From contig OX579634.1 of assembly GCA_951230915.1 (NCBI GenBank), positions 48,373,570-48,437,569 on the forward strand: a stretch of 64,000 nt of DNA, in the 5' to 3' direction. The stretch is from Antitrichia curtipendula (taxonomy: Eukaryota > Streptophyta > Bryopsida > Hypnales > Leucodontaceae). Position numbers and translations under genes: made by a program. The notes below the pieces were generated by a model. It was not told the origin of the DNA and searched no databases. It saw nothing but the letters and a program-made list of their open reading frames with translations. Of this stretch, positions 22,230-34,939 are shown piece by piece. Positions within the stretch are counted from its first letter, which is position 1. Each line of letters starts with the position of its first letter.

Positions 22230-23707
22230 TCACGAAGAGATTGATAAAAGATTCATTGACTTCCAATTCTAAGTATGTGAGGTAATGAGTGAAGAAAAAT
22301 CAAAATTTTCCTCTTTGTCTGTCCAGCCCCTCTGGCTTGGTTGCTTTGGATTTTATTCTTTGCTATGGACTTTATTTGTTTTGGGGGAAAAAATAAATAA
22401 TAAAATCATAATTTTTTAGATTTTAAACATAAGATTTTATCTTATGCTATGCCAACTCATGCTTTGAATTGAATCTTGAAATTGATAAGCATAAGTTCAT
22501 ATTTTCAATATAGGAAAATAAAAGGCCCAAGTTGCATTTGATTATCGTTAAGGGGTTGAAAGCAGTACTTTGGCTTGAAATGAAAAGATTTAGTATTGGG
22601 AATCTTAAGTAATTTAGACATTAGGGTCGCAAAATTGAAAAAATGAGAAGTTTTGTAAAGGTTAGTTGTTTGAGATGCTGTAAACTAAAGAGAGCATAGA
22701 ATGGAATACCACCTACTTAAAAATATTTTTGTCAAATTAAATATGATACTTATTTCCTTCAATAACTCTAGTAAATCAATATTTATAAGTCTCAAGTTCA
22801 CATGCAACATGACTATTGGTATAATATAATATTTAGTCTCCATTAATATTTAAAGATAAATTATGTTTTCTAGTCAGAATATTTGGAACATTTATAATCC
22901 AACTTGAAAGATATTTGGAACACTAATAATCCAACTTAAAAGATTTAACATATGTTATGATATTATAGTTTCCTTATCATTTTTCATTTAATTCAACAAT
23001 CAACCTTAAAAAAGCTCTAAAAATATTGTTTAATATTTCATATATTAAAGTATTAAAAGAAAACAAATTTTAGCTCTCTATAAATGTATAAGATTTTGTT
23101 GAATTGCATTAATTTGTTTTAGTACATATTAATTTATTTGTATATGTTATATGTGCATAATTAAAAATAAATATTACATATATCAATTCTAATAACAATG
23201 AATGCCAAACTTGTAGGCATCAAATTCAGATGATCTATGATGGCCAAATAATTCAATAAATTTAGAAATACTTATGCAATTGAAAAATTACAAAAATTTG
23301 AAGTTTTATGTGAGATTTTTCAATTCTCAAATTCTTACATTTTTTGCAATGTCAAGGTTCAACTCCTAATTTTCACCTTCTAGAATAAACAAAAAAATTA
23401 GTTATTGTATTATAGTCGGAATTTTTTTAATTTATCTTCATATTCTTCCTAAATTTGCCTTTCTAAGTCCAAATACTAATCTGAAAATTCCAAAGTTGAC
23501 CACATGGCAATAAATAATTAGTGTGTGCATTTTTTTCTAAAGTAAGAGTTTTAGTTGTCTTCTAATTGCCCACCTCTACAATAGCTATTAAAAGCACATT
23601 TTAAAACTCAAGGAATTGATTTAACCACTAAAGGATCATAATTCCCCTAGCATATATATGAAACCTAGGAAAATCATTTGCATTCATTTAGACAAACCAG
23701 GTGAGTG

Positions 23708-23786
<79 letters not shown>

Positions 23787-24368
23787 TAAATAAAATAAGA
23801 TATTGCTCGTATCAATTTGTTGCGTCCAAGCATGTACAACTCTTAGTATTTCACCTAAGAGAGTAAATGTAAATATCTTCCCTTTATTTGTTGTGTGTTA
23901 ATTTTGTGTCCTTCAAGCTTCAATACTTGATTTTGTATTTATAAGCCCAAATTGAATATGAACATTGGGTGGTAGATAATAAGTTATTCTATTTTTTCCA
24001 AGGTGGAAAATATGGACTTGTATATATCAAGTACACAAATTAGGGAGGGCATTATTTTGAGACATGTAGATTGCTAATTAAGAGGCAAGGATTGACAACA
24101 TAGTTATGTTTATCATGTAACATTGGTTCTCATAACATCATTGAAGATACAAGAATATAAAAAAGAAATCTTTTTGTATGATCTAAAGAAGTTAATCCAC
24201 CTTATCTTTTGAAAGAAATTACTTATCCAACTTTCTTCACTAAGAGCTCCTATAGTTGATGAATAATGTTATGAAGTCTCTTTTAACAAATCCATATTAA
24301 ACACTTGTCATGTCTCCTCAAAGACAATTGTGGGAACTAGTCTAAACAAATTTTGTCATATGTGCCAA
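22230..24368. other. AT-rich stretch, nothing recognised
   Basis: No coding sequence or RNA gene is seen. A TTTAACCACTAAAGGATCAT at about 23620-23640 resembles the left terminus of the TTAA-flanked family, as a solitary end. A long (TA)n run is listed separately. Confidence 0.6.
23710..23796. repeat. (TA)n and (AATA)n microsatellite
   Basis: About 33 uninterrupted TA dinucleotides are followed directly by five or so AAAT units. This is a highly mutable simple repeat whose length in the assembly may be unreliable. Confidence 0.95.
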
Positions 24369-26359
24369 TTGACCTCTAAAGGATCAAGTGTCTCCTTCTA
24401 GAGCACTTGAAGATTTGAGAAGCCTATGATCTCAATTTTTGGCATGATTTTCTTAAACTTATTTTTTGAGTTAGAAAAATACATTAGCTTTAGGAGAATA
24501 TCATTTGAAATCTCAATTGGTGCCTAGGAGTAAAAATTAAGCTATCCTAAGCTCACATTGGAGGTTGATGTCCAACCAAAAAAATCACAAAAGCTCAAAA
24601 TGAAATTTCTAAATTATTTGTTTTCATAAAAAAAATTCTATATGAAAATATTTGATTCATTCTATTTGAACTATTGATGAGAAAGTTATAGATATTCTTA
24701 TTTTTGGAGGCAATTAGAACATCTTTTTCAAAAAATAACTTGCAAGATTCATTTTTTAACTCAAGTCTCACCATTAATGATTTATTTTTTCCTTCTATCT
24801 TATGCCTACAATATTTCTAACCAACATTTTCTTAAGAATGAAAATCAAGTGTATTTAAATATAAATAAAAATTTGAGACTCTTAATGCGACTCAAAAAAT
24901 TTAAGTTTAGAAGATTCAAAGCCTTAAAAATTTACTCAGGTGAGGTGCAAAAGAAGACGTTTTTTTCACTTCAAAATGCAAATTACCTTGCAATGTATAA
25001 GGTCCAAGTTTTTGAAATTATTCCTTCATCAAGCAGTGTAAGGTAGTGTGCTCTAAAAGTGCCCATCTTCTTCAAACCGCCCCTATTTCTGGATGGAAAA
25101 TGGAGATGGGGTGATCCTTAAATGGACAGGTTTAGCAATTGAACGCATGGAGGAAAAATTGTTTTTCTATTGCAAGAGCCAATCCATTGTCTTTGATTTC
25201 CGCACATCTCTTTACAAGTTGCAAGTGGACAGATTTTGGAAGACCTATGGTCACAAATAGGTGCCTATGCCCTTAATCTTTGAAAATTCATAAGTAATTC
25301 AAAAATGCTTGGAAAAATACAAAACCACTTGTGTTAGATTCCACATCTATTTTTCTTTCTCTGAAAAATGATCTAAAAATATTTTCGTCCACGAAAGCCT
25401 GTGAAAAAGGCGGACCGGCCCTTAAATGATCGCTCTAAGAGCATACTACCTTAGTGACTTTGATTTCTTTACTAAGCTTGAGGCAGGACAGCCCAAATGG
25501 GTGGCCTTTGGGCCGAGTGTGGGATCCATTTATCAACCGCCTTGATCATTAGTGACATGGCAGCATAGGGTGGTGCTTCTTTGCCACAGCCTCTATTTGG
25601 GTTGGTCCCGGGCTTTGTTGTCGGTCCTTTCATCTAAGGTAGAAAAACTCATTTTGGTCAAATGATCCATAGTGGACATCTAGTGAATGACCCTATTATG
25701 AATTTTTTTAGTTTGTGAGATTTTGGTTTCAATGCATGTCTTACATGATAGTCATAAAGTAGTTAGTGACTTCAATAGGAACTTTCAATTTTTCAGTGAG
25801 AATTCATTGTAAGAATTGACTTTTTAGGCCTTCCATGTTAGAAAATATCATGACTACTTTAGGTGAGTCAAATGAGCATGATGGATTTAGATTTTGTTGG
25901 TTCTAAGGTAGTCTACAAATTCTTATGGGTGATGATGCATTGAACACTTAAAAAATTCATAGCAAATTCATGCTTTGTCAAAAAAACATAATTTTAATTG
26001 CTCACTTTTTCTCACAATTATACTATTGTGGGAAAAAAAAATTGAAAAATTTCAGCAACCACATAAGGTCAAACTCCTAATTCTAACCTTAATGGGCTAT
26101 TTTACCTTATATGGCCTATCATGACTTGTCCCACAGACTGGGGCTTTATACTTCTCTTCTTATTGCAATGAAATTCCATTTACTTTGTTTACAAAAAATA
26201 AGTTTTAAAATTTCTTCTACACCACTTCATACTTGTTTATTACAAGATCCTACAATTAAATATGGCAAAAAAAATTCAAAACATTCATACTTTGCAATAG
26301 GAATGGCAACTTTGACTACTTTTGATCCCCCAAAGAGGTCTTGATCCTTTAGGGGTTAA
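24369..26359. mobile_element. Degenerate piggyBac-like element with nested MITE
   Basis: The left end TTGACCTCTAAAGGATCA is a mutated TTAACCCCTA.AGGACCA. The right end CTTGATCCTTTAGGGGTTAA closes at 26359. Blocks colinear with copy 1 are present at both sides (GAAAAATACATTAGCTTT; TTACAAGATCCTACAATTA; AATAGGAATGGCAACTTT). An unrelated inverted-repeat element (25040-25453) is inserted within. Sequence at 25855-26120 recurs at 56905-57145, so the composite may be larger than one element. Confidence 0.5.
25040..25453. mobile_element. MITE family E (GTG duplication)
   Basis: The left end TAAGGTAGTGTGCTCTAAAA is mirrored by CTCTAAGAGCATACTACCTTA at the right. GTG flanks both sides, giving a 3-bp duplication consistent with Harbinger- or CACTA-type insertion. 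Related termini occur at about 13948 (GGTAGGATGTTCTAAAAGTGC) and 36006 (TAGGGTGCTAAAAGTGC), which makes this a dispersed family. Confidence 0.65.
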
Positions 26360-26538
26360 AAATAAATGGTTGGAATTCATCTCTATCAAGTTCTCTCAAT
26401 TGATGTTCTATTTTTTTAAATTTAAAAATTACAACTCTAATATCACACCAAGAACTGAACATGCTGCTTGGTTGCCATTAATCCACGCAGCCCTCCATGT
26501 CCCTAATAAAGCCTCTTATAATACTTTATGAACACTAT

Positions 26539-27018
26539 CAGGGCCGTTTCACGCTATGGTCGATCAAGTTGAGAGGCCGTGGGATTGAGTGGTCAAACTT
26601 TGTTGAGAGTTCAAAGAAACGAGTAATAAATAGGGGATAGAATATAGGATTTGGAGCCTTTGGCCAGCCATAACTTGTGGCAAATAGAATATAAGAATTG
26701 AAGCTTCCAAAGGTCAAGTCCCAAGTCCAAACTTAGAGCAATGAACCCCTACTTACTAATCTAACGGTTGAGATCTTGTCATAAGTTGACGGCCTCTCAA
26801 CCATAGTTGGGGTCTCCATTTTTAGTTGACCCAAACTTCCTTTGAGAGTCCGTCGCCATGTAGGTAATTTACTACCATGTAGATAATTGGAGGGTGATGG
26901 CCTTTGGACTTGTGCCTTCTAGTGTGAAGGGTTGAGAGGCTGAACTTTTGGTTTCTTGAAATTTGATTGGTGAAAACCCACGGCCTCTCGACCTTTGGTC
27001 ATAGTGTGAAGTGGCCCT
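26539..27018. mobile_element. hAT-like MITE
   Basis: The left end CAGGGCCGTTTCACGCTATG and the GAGAGGCCGTGGG block are mirrored by CCCACGGCCTCTC and CATAGTGTGAAGTGGCCCT at the right, an imperfect ~40-bp inverted repeat. CAGGG.C termini suggest hAT, but I could not find the 8-bp duplication. A solitary relative of the right end (GACATAGTGTGAAATGGCCCT) lies at 55711-55731. Confidence 0.55.
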
Positions 27019-27169
27019 CAAAAGGCCATTGTTCTTGAGCAAAAACTTGACTATTGCAAAGACGTCCAAATGAGCCACATGGCTAAGCCTAAGTGTGTTC
27101 CACACAGTCGTGAGGGTATAAAATTTTCTTGGAAGATAAGTGCCAAAAATACATTGGATAGAATCTGCA

Positions 27170-27630
27170 ATTGACATTTTTTAGTTCATAACTAAATTCT
27201 TAATAATTTAGTATTTTGAATAATTATCTACTTCTTTCTATCTACTATTTTTTTCCTATATGTTGTACAATTCCAAATGATTTGAAATTTTTCGAGCATG
27301 TAGCTAACTTGCCTTGAAGAATGAACCCAAAGAATTAAAGCCATTTGGACATTTTTTGTACAAATGTGACCTTGTAAAGTGCACCTGTCCTATTTTTTGC
27401 AGGATCCAATTTTTTTTTGTCACTTCAAACATTGATATCTTGCAGTGTACACGGGGGAAATTTCTGAATTTTTTTTCATATCTTCTCAAACTGGTGTACT
27501 ACGAGATCCTATCTTGATGGTTACATGTCTTCAAAAACGTGTTTTTTTTAACAATTTGGTACTTGTACTAAAAATGGGAGTTTTGGAGCATTTTTGTTGA
27601 AAACATCATCAGGGAGCTTTCGGGGTTAAG
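27170..27630. mobile_element. piggyBac-like right-end fragment
   Basis: This segment is colinear with the flanks of the Tc1 insertion (8262-8364 plus 13384-13741). Shared blocks include ACTATTTTTTTCCT.TATGTTGTACAAT, GCATGTAG, TTGCCTTGAAGAATGAAC and GGGAGTTT.GGAG. It ends in TCGGGGTTAA (27621-27630). It preserves the uninterrupted TA target TGTTGTACAATT at about 27260. The matching left end is not evident. Confidence 0.6.
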
Positions 27631-30600
27631 GTGGACCAACCCATCACCACCACCCCTCTCAATTCTGCCCTCTGAAAATGTACTGAAATGTACTGCATGG
27701 GTACATAAGGGCAGGGTGGCGGTTATAGTCTGGTTCCCCTTATTGGAACTTCCTAGGAGATTCCAATTGTCACTGCAACTAAGAGCCAGGTAGATCTGTG
27801 CGTCCATTATAAGACAGTGAATGGTAACTAACTTTATCCGCCCCCCCCATGATCAATAATGCACTCTAAGACCATTTCAAATAAGCAGGGAGAGGGTTTC
27901 CAATTCCACTTTTGAATGATAATTATAATTATATACCAAGTGACCCAAGACTTCATCCTTCCCCGTTATTATTATTCAAGTTGAGTTCCCCCATTGGTGG
28001 CCCTAATTTAGCTTGCTGGGGGACCTGGGGTCCTCGGTACAGTACTAAGCTTACAGACTACAGTACAGTTTATCTCCTTTGGAATGCTGAATATTTCCAA
28101 CTAATAAAATATGCATCACAAGGCCCCAACTGGCTGAAGTCTGTCAATCCCAACACCCGGTTATGAAAAAGTAACAGATGCACCTCTTTTGTTCCAAAAG
28201 GAAACAAAAAAACAAAATAGATATCACCATTGTGGTACTTGGTTTTTTATTCTTTTTTTATAAACTTTTTCCAATTTTGTAAGGCTAATGGTACCTGATC
28301 CTTGCAGTTGCAAATCGAATGAAGTGACCGTACGATATGTTCCTATTCAAGGGTTCACCTGCCAACTTGGCATTAGTTCAGGAGGATAACTTTCATGGAT
28401 ATTCAATTATCTTACCTACTACACCCCCAAATAAAGTGAAGTAGACCATTACCGTGGTATAGACGCGACCCCATTACTACTACCCTTCAGTTCTTGATTC
28501 CACCTTCGTATAGATGTGGTGTACATTTCTCTGGAATGTATCCCATGGGTACACAAATTGAGAAGAATCGCAGTAACAGGCTAGTTCACATCACTACCTT
28601 GCATTAATGATGTCAATATACAACCATGTAGTAGTGTGTCCTACGCAATCGTCACAACCACAATAAATTAGTTAATAAACTAAAACAAATTTAATTCATT
28701 CAAACTTCAAAATTCAATATCTTTATTTTTGTGAGTTAAATGCCACAAAACAAAGCCCATGCACCCCTTTTCACTAAGAACTTTCCAACCTTATCAAAAA
28801 TGCATCTCAATGATGCACAATCCAAGAGATCTTATGGAAACAAACAAAACAAATAGCCTAACTTAAAGTATGGGTAGGATTCAATAAAATAAATCTTAAT
28901 CAACTTGCCATTAGCTAAGAAGAACCATCCACTTCATTGGTCCTTTTTATATGCTAAGGAAAAATGTAAAAAACTGCATGTATTTTATATTTTTATACCT
29001 CTTCTAATTGTTTATTAAGCTAATTTAAAAAAATAAATTCAAGCATGATTTCAAAACTTTAGAATTTCATAAATTCATGTTAGTGATAAATAATAAATGT
29101 GAAAAAACAAAAATCTTTCTCCAATTTTGTAGTTGGTTGATTTTATAGATTACTACCATTCCTACCTAATTGGGGGGTTGTGAAATCAAAAATAAAACTT
29201 CAAATTTGCCTTAACCATCTAATTGTAAATAATAAGCTCATGCAATTTTTCAAAGGAGAATAAATTTGAAGTAGGCCCCTCGCAATAGATACAAAGTGAC
29301 AATATAAAAATTGAATTTAGAGTAGTGTCCACAGCATGCTCAATGAGTCAAGGAAAATTGACCCTATTATTGCCCTTTTTTGGACCCCCGGGAGAGCTTG
29401 ATATTGGAACTTATTATTTGCCGTCAATGACAATAAATTTTAGAAAATTAAAATTCATATTTGGAATTAGACATTGAAATAGATTTCAACAACTAAAAAG
29501 ACAAAATAATCCAATAACAAAATAGGAAGACATTAATTCTTAGGAGAATTTGTTAGGGCAATAAGGCGCTTGAGCATAAATTTGACAACTTGATACTAAA
29601 TTTGAAGAACACCTTCCTCTAATATTTTTGGTTATTGAAATGACAACTTTTCCAATCTCTTTGTTGTCAAAATTAGCACTCCCTAAATTTTTGGGTTGGT
29701 ATAGTCATATTCTTTCAAGAAACAATTGATTTTATTTCAAATTTTCAATCACAAATGAAAAGACCTACAAAATATTGTGATCCAAAATATGACATTGATA
29801 TTAAAATGTCAAATTTTGCATTCTTAAAGTTAAAAGAAATCAATTGATACAAATGAATTGTAGAATTGTCTACTTTTCATATTACATCACTTTGTCCATA
29901 CTTCTTCATAGTCAATGGAGTTGATTGCAAAATTTGTCATTGCAATTCTCATTGTACATTCCAAATTGCAAGCCATTCAAACTTCTTTGTAATAATTATT
30001 TAATATGATTTTGTATTGTTCCCTCTCTCAAAAAAGAACTGTGCTAATTGAAATTGTAAGCATGGTTTTATTATTCGAGGAAACACCTTGGAACATGGTC
30101 CAAATTGGAAGAATAAAACAAATTGGGAAGAATTTCTTGTAGTGCTTAATTAAATGTATTAAACTTGGAAGAATTTGGTTGTCAATGATACCTTTCTAAA
30201 GTGACTTCTCATTGTTAACTTTCCGTGATTCCCTCCCCCTTGGTGGAGGTATCATTTGCTTCTAGATATCTAGAAAGAATGAAGTTATATTGTAAAAGAA
30301 ACTATTAAGTGTCTAGTTGGACAAGTTTGTGTAAGCTGGTGGTTAGACATCAGATTTGAGGGAAGTGGGTATAGTGTGCACGGATTTTGAGAGGTTGCAA
30401 ACTCTTACTCATTTATAATTCAACTGTAACTTGCAAAATTTCAACACTTGGGAGGGTCTGCTTTATGGGGGAATAGAAGGGCCTTCAATAGTCGATAACA
30501 ATTTCATAGAATTTGTTTACTTGGTTTTGATTTTCCAACTAGAGTAGAAACTAAACTTGATAAACTTTATTTTATTAGTTGGATTTGAAAGTTCAAAGAA

Positions 30601-32100
30601 ATTCATTTTTTTGGCTAAAATTCACATAAAGAGTATGGATTAAGAAGTGGCCAAAATACACTCATTCGATGTTTATTGAGGGGTCTAGAAGGTCATTTTG
30701 GGCCTCTTTCCGGTGTTGTTTCCCTAGCAATTAAAGAACAATCGTTGCCAGAATTTAAAAAAAAAACCCAAACAAAAATCCCAACAAAAAACTTAAAATG
30801 AAAAAAAAAATGATTTTTTTAAATAATATATTTTTTAAATAATTAAATTTATATGACGTGCCAGTCTCTCTGCCATGTCAGGCAGCTGCTACGGTGCAAT
30901 TTCAGAGTTTGGGAATCTTGGGAAACTTGCAAGGAGGACTATGGAAGGTTGAAAAACATGTAATAACAAAGGTGATCCATGGGTTAAGCATCTTCGTTTT
31001 TTGAAAGGTCAACGACACAACTGAGTGAGGAAATATTCATTACTCTTCACTAAAAATGCACTCAAGCAACTTCCCAAGATTTTGGATGAAATTTTTGTTT
31101 TTCCCCTCCTGAAAATCATCCGAAAGACACAAACCGCCCTCCGTCCACGTCCTTTCAGGGTTGAAGGGGCATCAAATTCAATCCATCCTCCACTCGTAGA
31201 CTGTGAGCCAGTCCGGCACTTGGACAACAGGAGCTTGCACAGTACCCACAGGAATACACGTTCCAGTCCAGCATCGGAGAAGTTGCAAGCGGCCGCTTTT
31301 TCCGTCGAAGGAATAAATTTCAATGCGTTCCCAGAAGACCACAAAGTTGCAAGTCCTTCAATCACCACCTAGCTTGACTTTATTACCTCTTCTGCGGGCA
31401 TGCACTGTCTTTAGCCTAACTAGAATTCCCTAAAAAGCAGATACTATTTCAACGAATTACACTGTAGTCAGCGTGGAGTCGTTCTAATCTGGAATGATTG
31501 CAAGCTGGAATCATTAGTTTGGCGCACCAGCTACCCTTCAGTTTGCTTCCTTCATACCTCGAACAGACGACCGCAATAACTTAACAAGACTTTGCAGAAA
31601 CTAGGACTCCGTAAGTTAGACCAGGAAATGCGAACTTGTAGATTGATGAGAAGGGTGGGTTGCTGATCGAGAAGTGAGAAATCAATGGTAATGCGCATTC
31701 GTACTTGCAACTGAATTGCCCGTCTGTCAGCAGGATCGTTGTCTAGTTGGTACGTACTAGCTGTCACGGACTCACGGTACTGTACAGTACTGTCATTCTG
31801 ATTTGCAGGCTGTTTTGAAAATGTTTTTCATACTGTGTTTTGAATTGTTCTTTGTTTCGACCTGTAGTGCATCCAAGATTTGTATGGCATACATTATTGT
31901 ACGTACGTCTATGTAGATCGAGACGCCTCGTGCTCGAGAGCAATCTAGACAGCCATGCAACTGTGGTGCACTTTCTCGAAGCTTGCTCTTTCACGTACGA
32001 ACTGATTGGATTCATTCTGTTGTTGCTTAGATTCTCTTTTCTGGATACTTGAGTTGTCATCGCAACCTCGCTACTCATCATTTCGGGCTTCACGTTCTCA
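27631..32100. other. Long AT-rich intergenic stretch
   Basis: No gene is recognised. A weak dispersed repeat links 27627-27740 with 28440-28610 (GTAGACCA..., ATG.ATCCCATGGGTACA, GTTATAGTCTGGTT against AGTAACAGGCTAGTT). An inverted-repeat element lies at 30669-30959. Sequence at about 30980-31110 (TTAAGCATCTTC, TCACTAAAAA.G.ACTCAA, TTGGATGAAA) recurs at about 17990-18110 in the Harbinger element. From about 31100 the GC content rises toward the GT92 gene. Frames of about 115 codons on both strands at 31009-31372 match nothing. Confidence 0.5.
30669..30959 (+). mobile_element. MITE family M, copy 1
   Basis: This element begins ATGTTTATTGAGGGGTCTAG and ends GGTTGAAAAACAT, so the tips form a short inverted repeat (ATGTTT...AAACAT). 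It is homologous to 58173-58408 in inverted orientation. Shared blocks include GGGCCTCTTTCCGGTGTTGT against the reverse of ACAACGCCGGAAATAGGCCC, the GCAATTAAAGAACAATCG block, and CCAAACTC with TAGCA.CTGC.TGA near the other end. No duplication of the target was identified. Confidence 0.6.
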
Positions 32101-32618
32101 TCTTGAGTCTAGTCGCTTATTCATGACTTCATTGTAAAGGGAAGTCGGTCTTTAGTCGGTAGAGAAGAAGTCTGTGGTGGCGGCACTTGGGATGTTAGTT
32201 GTTGCGATATCAAGGAGCAGTCACGCCTCTGATGCGGCATTCTAGCTAGTTTTTTCTGGAGAGTGACGCCACATTGCTCGTGATCAGTTCTAGGACATGC
32301 CCGTGAATTTGAATCGGTGGTTGAATTTGAATGGTAAAGATGAATGTTGGGTCAATTTCTGATGAATCCGTTCTTCACAGGGCTCTTGTAAGGAGATCGA
32401 GGTACACTTGCAGCCGCGGCTCTTCTCCAGCTACACCTTGGTGACGAACTCCAGAATGGGGGTTTAGGAAACGGAAGCTGGAAGCAATGCGCGCTCAAGA
32501 CGCTCCTTGCCATCTGATGCTTCACCGACCGTCAGATTCTGTCGCGGGCAGCTTGTTTGAAACGAAGCTTGCAGTTCAATTCTGAGCTTTCCAGCCGCAT
32601 CTTCGAGATCTGGCGTCC
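32100..32618 (+). promoter_or_regulatory. Upstream/5' leader region of the GT92 gene
   Basis: GC content increases steadily to the ATG at 32619, consistent with promoter and 5' leader of the downstream gene. I see no convincing TATA box, upstream intron or named regulatory motif. The transcription start cannot be placed. Confidence 0.35.
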
Positions 32619-34295
32619 ATGAAGATGGCGGCGACCGAGTGGCCGCATTCCTGCGCGGGCATGGTGAACATCGTGGTCATCCTGCTTCTCACGAACGTCC
32701 TCCTCCTCCTGGCGCTTCTCACCACCGACATCCGCCTGTCGCAGCAACTGTGGTGGCCCAACCGCGGCTTCTTCCCCACGCCGTCCCCCGTCGCGTCCCC
32801 AGCTGCAACAAGCCTCACTCACCCTGATAATGCTACTGCCTTGCAACATCGTCTCTACAGTGTCACGCTCAACACGTCTACTCTGGACACGAATCGAGGC
32901 GGGGAGGTTCGCACATTCCAACCCCACGGGGTGGCGTCGCATCTGATCATCGAGTTCGGCGCGTACCGCACTGGCCCGGCGACTTTCTCCGTGGTGACGC
33001 TCATCAGCAAGCGCCTCCATGATCTCCACGAGCCGCCTTATGAATGCTCGTGGCGGTCAGGGGGTCGAGTTCTGACCGCGCAAACGACGTGGCCCATCAA
33101 GCCCGACTGGGATCTCGGCACCATGTACGGTACCATGGTGGTGGTGTGCATATTCTCGGAGGATGTGGGAGTGCAGGGCGAGGGTGGCAGCATTTTGCTT
33201 AGCGTGGGCTACGCCGACGAGTACCGCTCTCCGGAGATTTTCACCGCGCTCAAGGAAGCCCCCGGCGAGTACAACGCCAGTCGCTGGAGCCCGCCATTCC
33301 CGTACGAGTACACGTTCTGCGTGTCCCGCCTCTACGGCGACGTGAGCGCGCAGCGGATCCGCGAGTGGATGGCGTTCCACGCGCGGCTGTTGGGGGAGCG
33401 CACGCATTTCCTGTTCCACGACGCGGGCGGCATGAGCAACGACGTGTACCGCGTGCTGAAGCCGTGGATGGACCTCGGAAGGGTGAGCGTGCAGAATCTG
33501 CAATTGTTGGAGGTTTACCAGGGCAGATCGCACCACCAGTTCACCATGTTGAACGATTGCATGCTGCGCGCGCAAACGCTCTCCAACTGGACGTTCTTCT
33601 TCGATGTGGACGAATATTTATACATCCCCCCCACGACGAGCTTGGAGAATATCCTCGCGGACAGCGAACGCAAAAACGTCACGCAGATCCGCATGAACAC
33701 GATCAAAATGGCGGACGCGCTCTGCACCAAGGATCCCACCGTTGACGACGCCACGCGCGACGTCGAAAACGCCAAGTGAGTCAATCTCGTATCCCCAAGC
33801 CCTCGTCAATTCAAGAATCTCATGTTCTCTTTCACTTGGATGCGCAATCTTCACTCTGGCTTAGCTCATCGGTCGTGACCATTACGTGGCGAGTTGATTC
33901 TGACGTGGGACTGTGGGTTTGTGGGTATCTGCAGGAAATGGGCGTTTGAGAAGCTGGTGTTTGGGAACTGTGACTTCGGCTGGGCGCCGCAGTACTCGCA
34001 GAAGTACATGCTGAAGCCGCGGTCGGCGTGGGCGACGGGCGTGCATTTCTGCGAGTATTTGAAAGAAGGGGAGTTGCAGGACGCCGACGACAGCATGCTG
34101 CGTCTCTACCATTACCACGGCGTCATCCCTGTCAAGAGCGAGGTGTGCCGCGACTTCACCAACGGGACCAACGGCGAACCCAATTACAGCGAGATTAAGA
34201 ACTGCACTCTGGATCAAACCATGTCCGCGTTTGGGAACCCCGTGAAGCAGTTTGAGCTTCGAACTATTGGCGAGCTCCCCTCCGGCTTGTTGTAG
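32619..34295 (+). CDS. GT92 glycosyltransferase, galactan synthase-like
   Basis: This is probably a Golgi beta-1,4-galactosyltransferase that extends pectic galactan side chains from UDP-galactose, by analogy with plant GALS proteins, the plant members of GT92 (formerly DUF23). Two exons are supported, 32619-33775 and 33935-34295. The 159-bp intron starts GTGAGT and ends TGCAG, and joining gives ENAKKWAFEKLVFG with no frame break. The product is 505 residues. Residues 16-36 (NIVVILLLTNVLLLLALL) form a signal anchor after a short cytosolic tail, making a type II membrane protein. The catalytic region runs from about residue 226 (YEYTFCVSRLYGD) through HFLFHDAGGMSNDVYRVLKPW and FFFDVDEYLYIP. 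The metal-binding DxD is D329-D331. Several N-x-S/T sites suit a luminal domain. The start is the first in-frame ATG; the third codon is also ATG. Donor specificity is inferred from the family. Confidence 0.88.
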
Positions 34296-34800
34296 GACTC
34301 TCAAGGTGATCTTTTGTAGCATTTCGTCACGTCCTTTGCTGGAATTTTGTGTTAAGAATTCAGAGAGTTTGATCCTCTTGAAACTTACCAAAGCTGAGGT
34401 TTTTGGTCGGTTGTGCATAAGTTGAAGGGTTTGGACGATTGCAGTTATTTTGAATAAGTCGTGACTGACATTGATAGGTTTGGGAAAGCTTCGAAGGAGC
34501 TATTCCATTTGGAGTGGCTTCATTTAGCCAGGTAGCGGAATCTTGCAATAAAAAGTGGTGGATTTTGCCACATTGATCAATCATCTTGCTAATGTTTACG
34601 AGTTTTTCGTATTTAGGATCATTGCATATGCTCACCCTCGATTTATTGTAGTGTCTGTCATCCAATTTGTTTATTTATAAAGAAAAGGTCTTATATGGAA
34701 GCAAGCATGTCTTCCATGGGGCTGGAATCTCTTGGTTTTAGCGTACTTTCCTCCCTCTCAGGTTGGGACCTCGTTCCTGGAGCTTTCAGGTGCTTTGTAT
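34296..34800 (+). other. Probable 3' UTR and downstream flank of GT92 gene
   Basis: This stretch follows the TAG at 34293-34295. GC content falls gradually. AATAAA-like ATAAAAA (about 34548) and ATTTATAAAG (about 34671) are possible polyadenylation regions, but none is decisive. Confidence 0.35.
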
Positions 34801-34939
34801 TAAGGTAGACCAGCCCATTATTGTTTGCTTCCCAAGTGCGTCAGTAGACCAGCCCAATTCCGTCACCTAATTTTGGGCCCAATTCCTCACAAGAAAACAC
34901 TCATATCCTTTCTTTTTATGACAGTTTTATGACAAAATC

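Noticed and set aside
23710..23776. Long (TA)n as a possible regulatory cruciform
   Set aside because: An ordinary microsatellite in a gene-free AT-rich region; nothing ties it to function.
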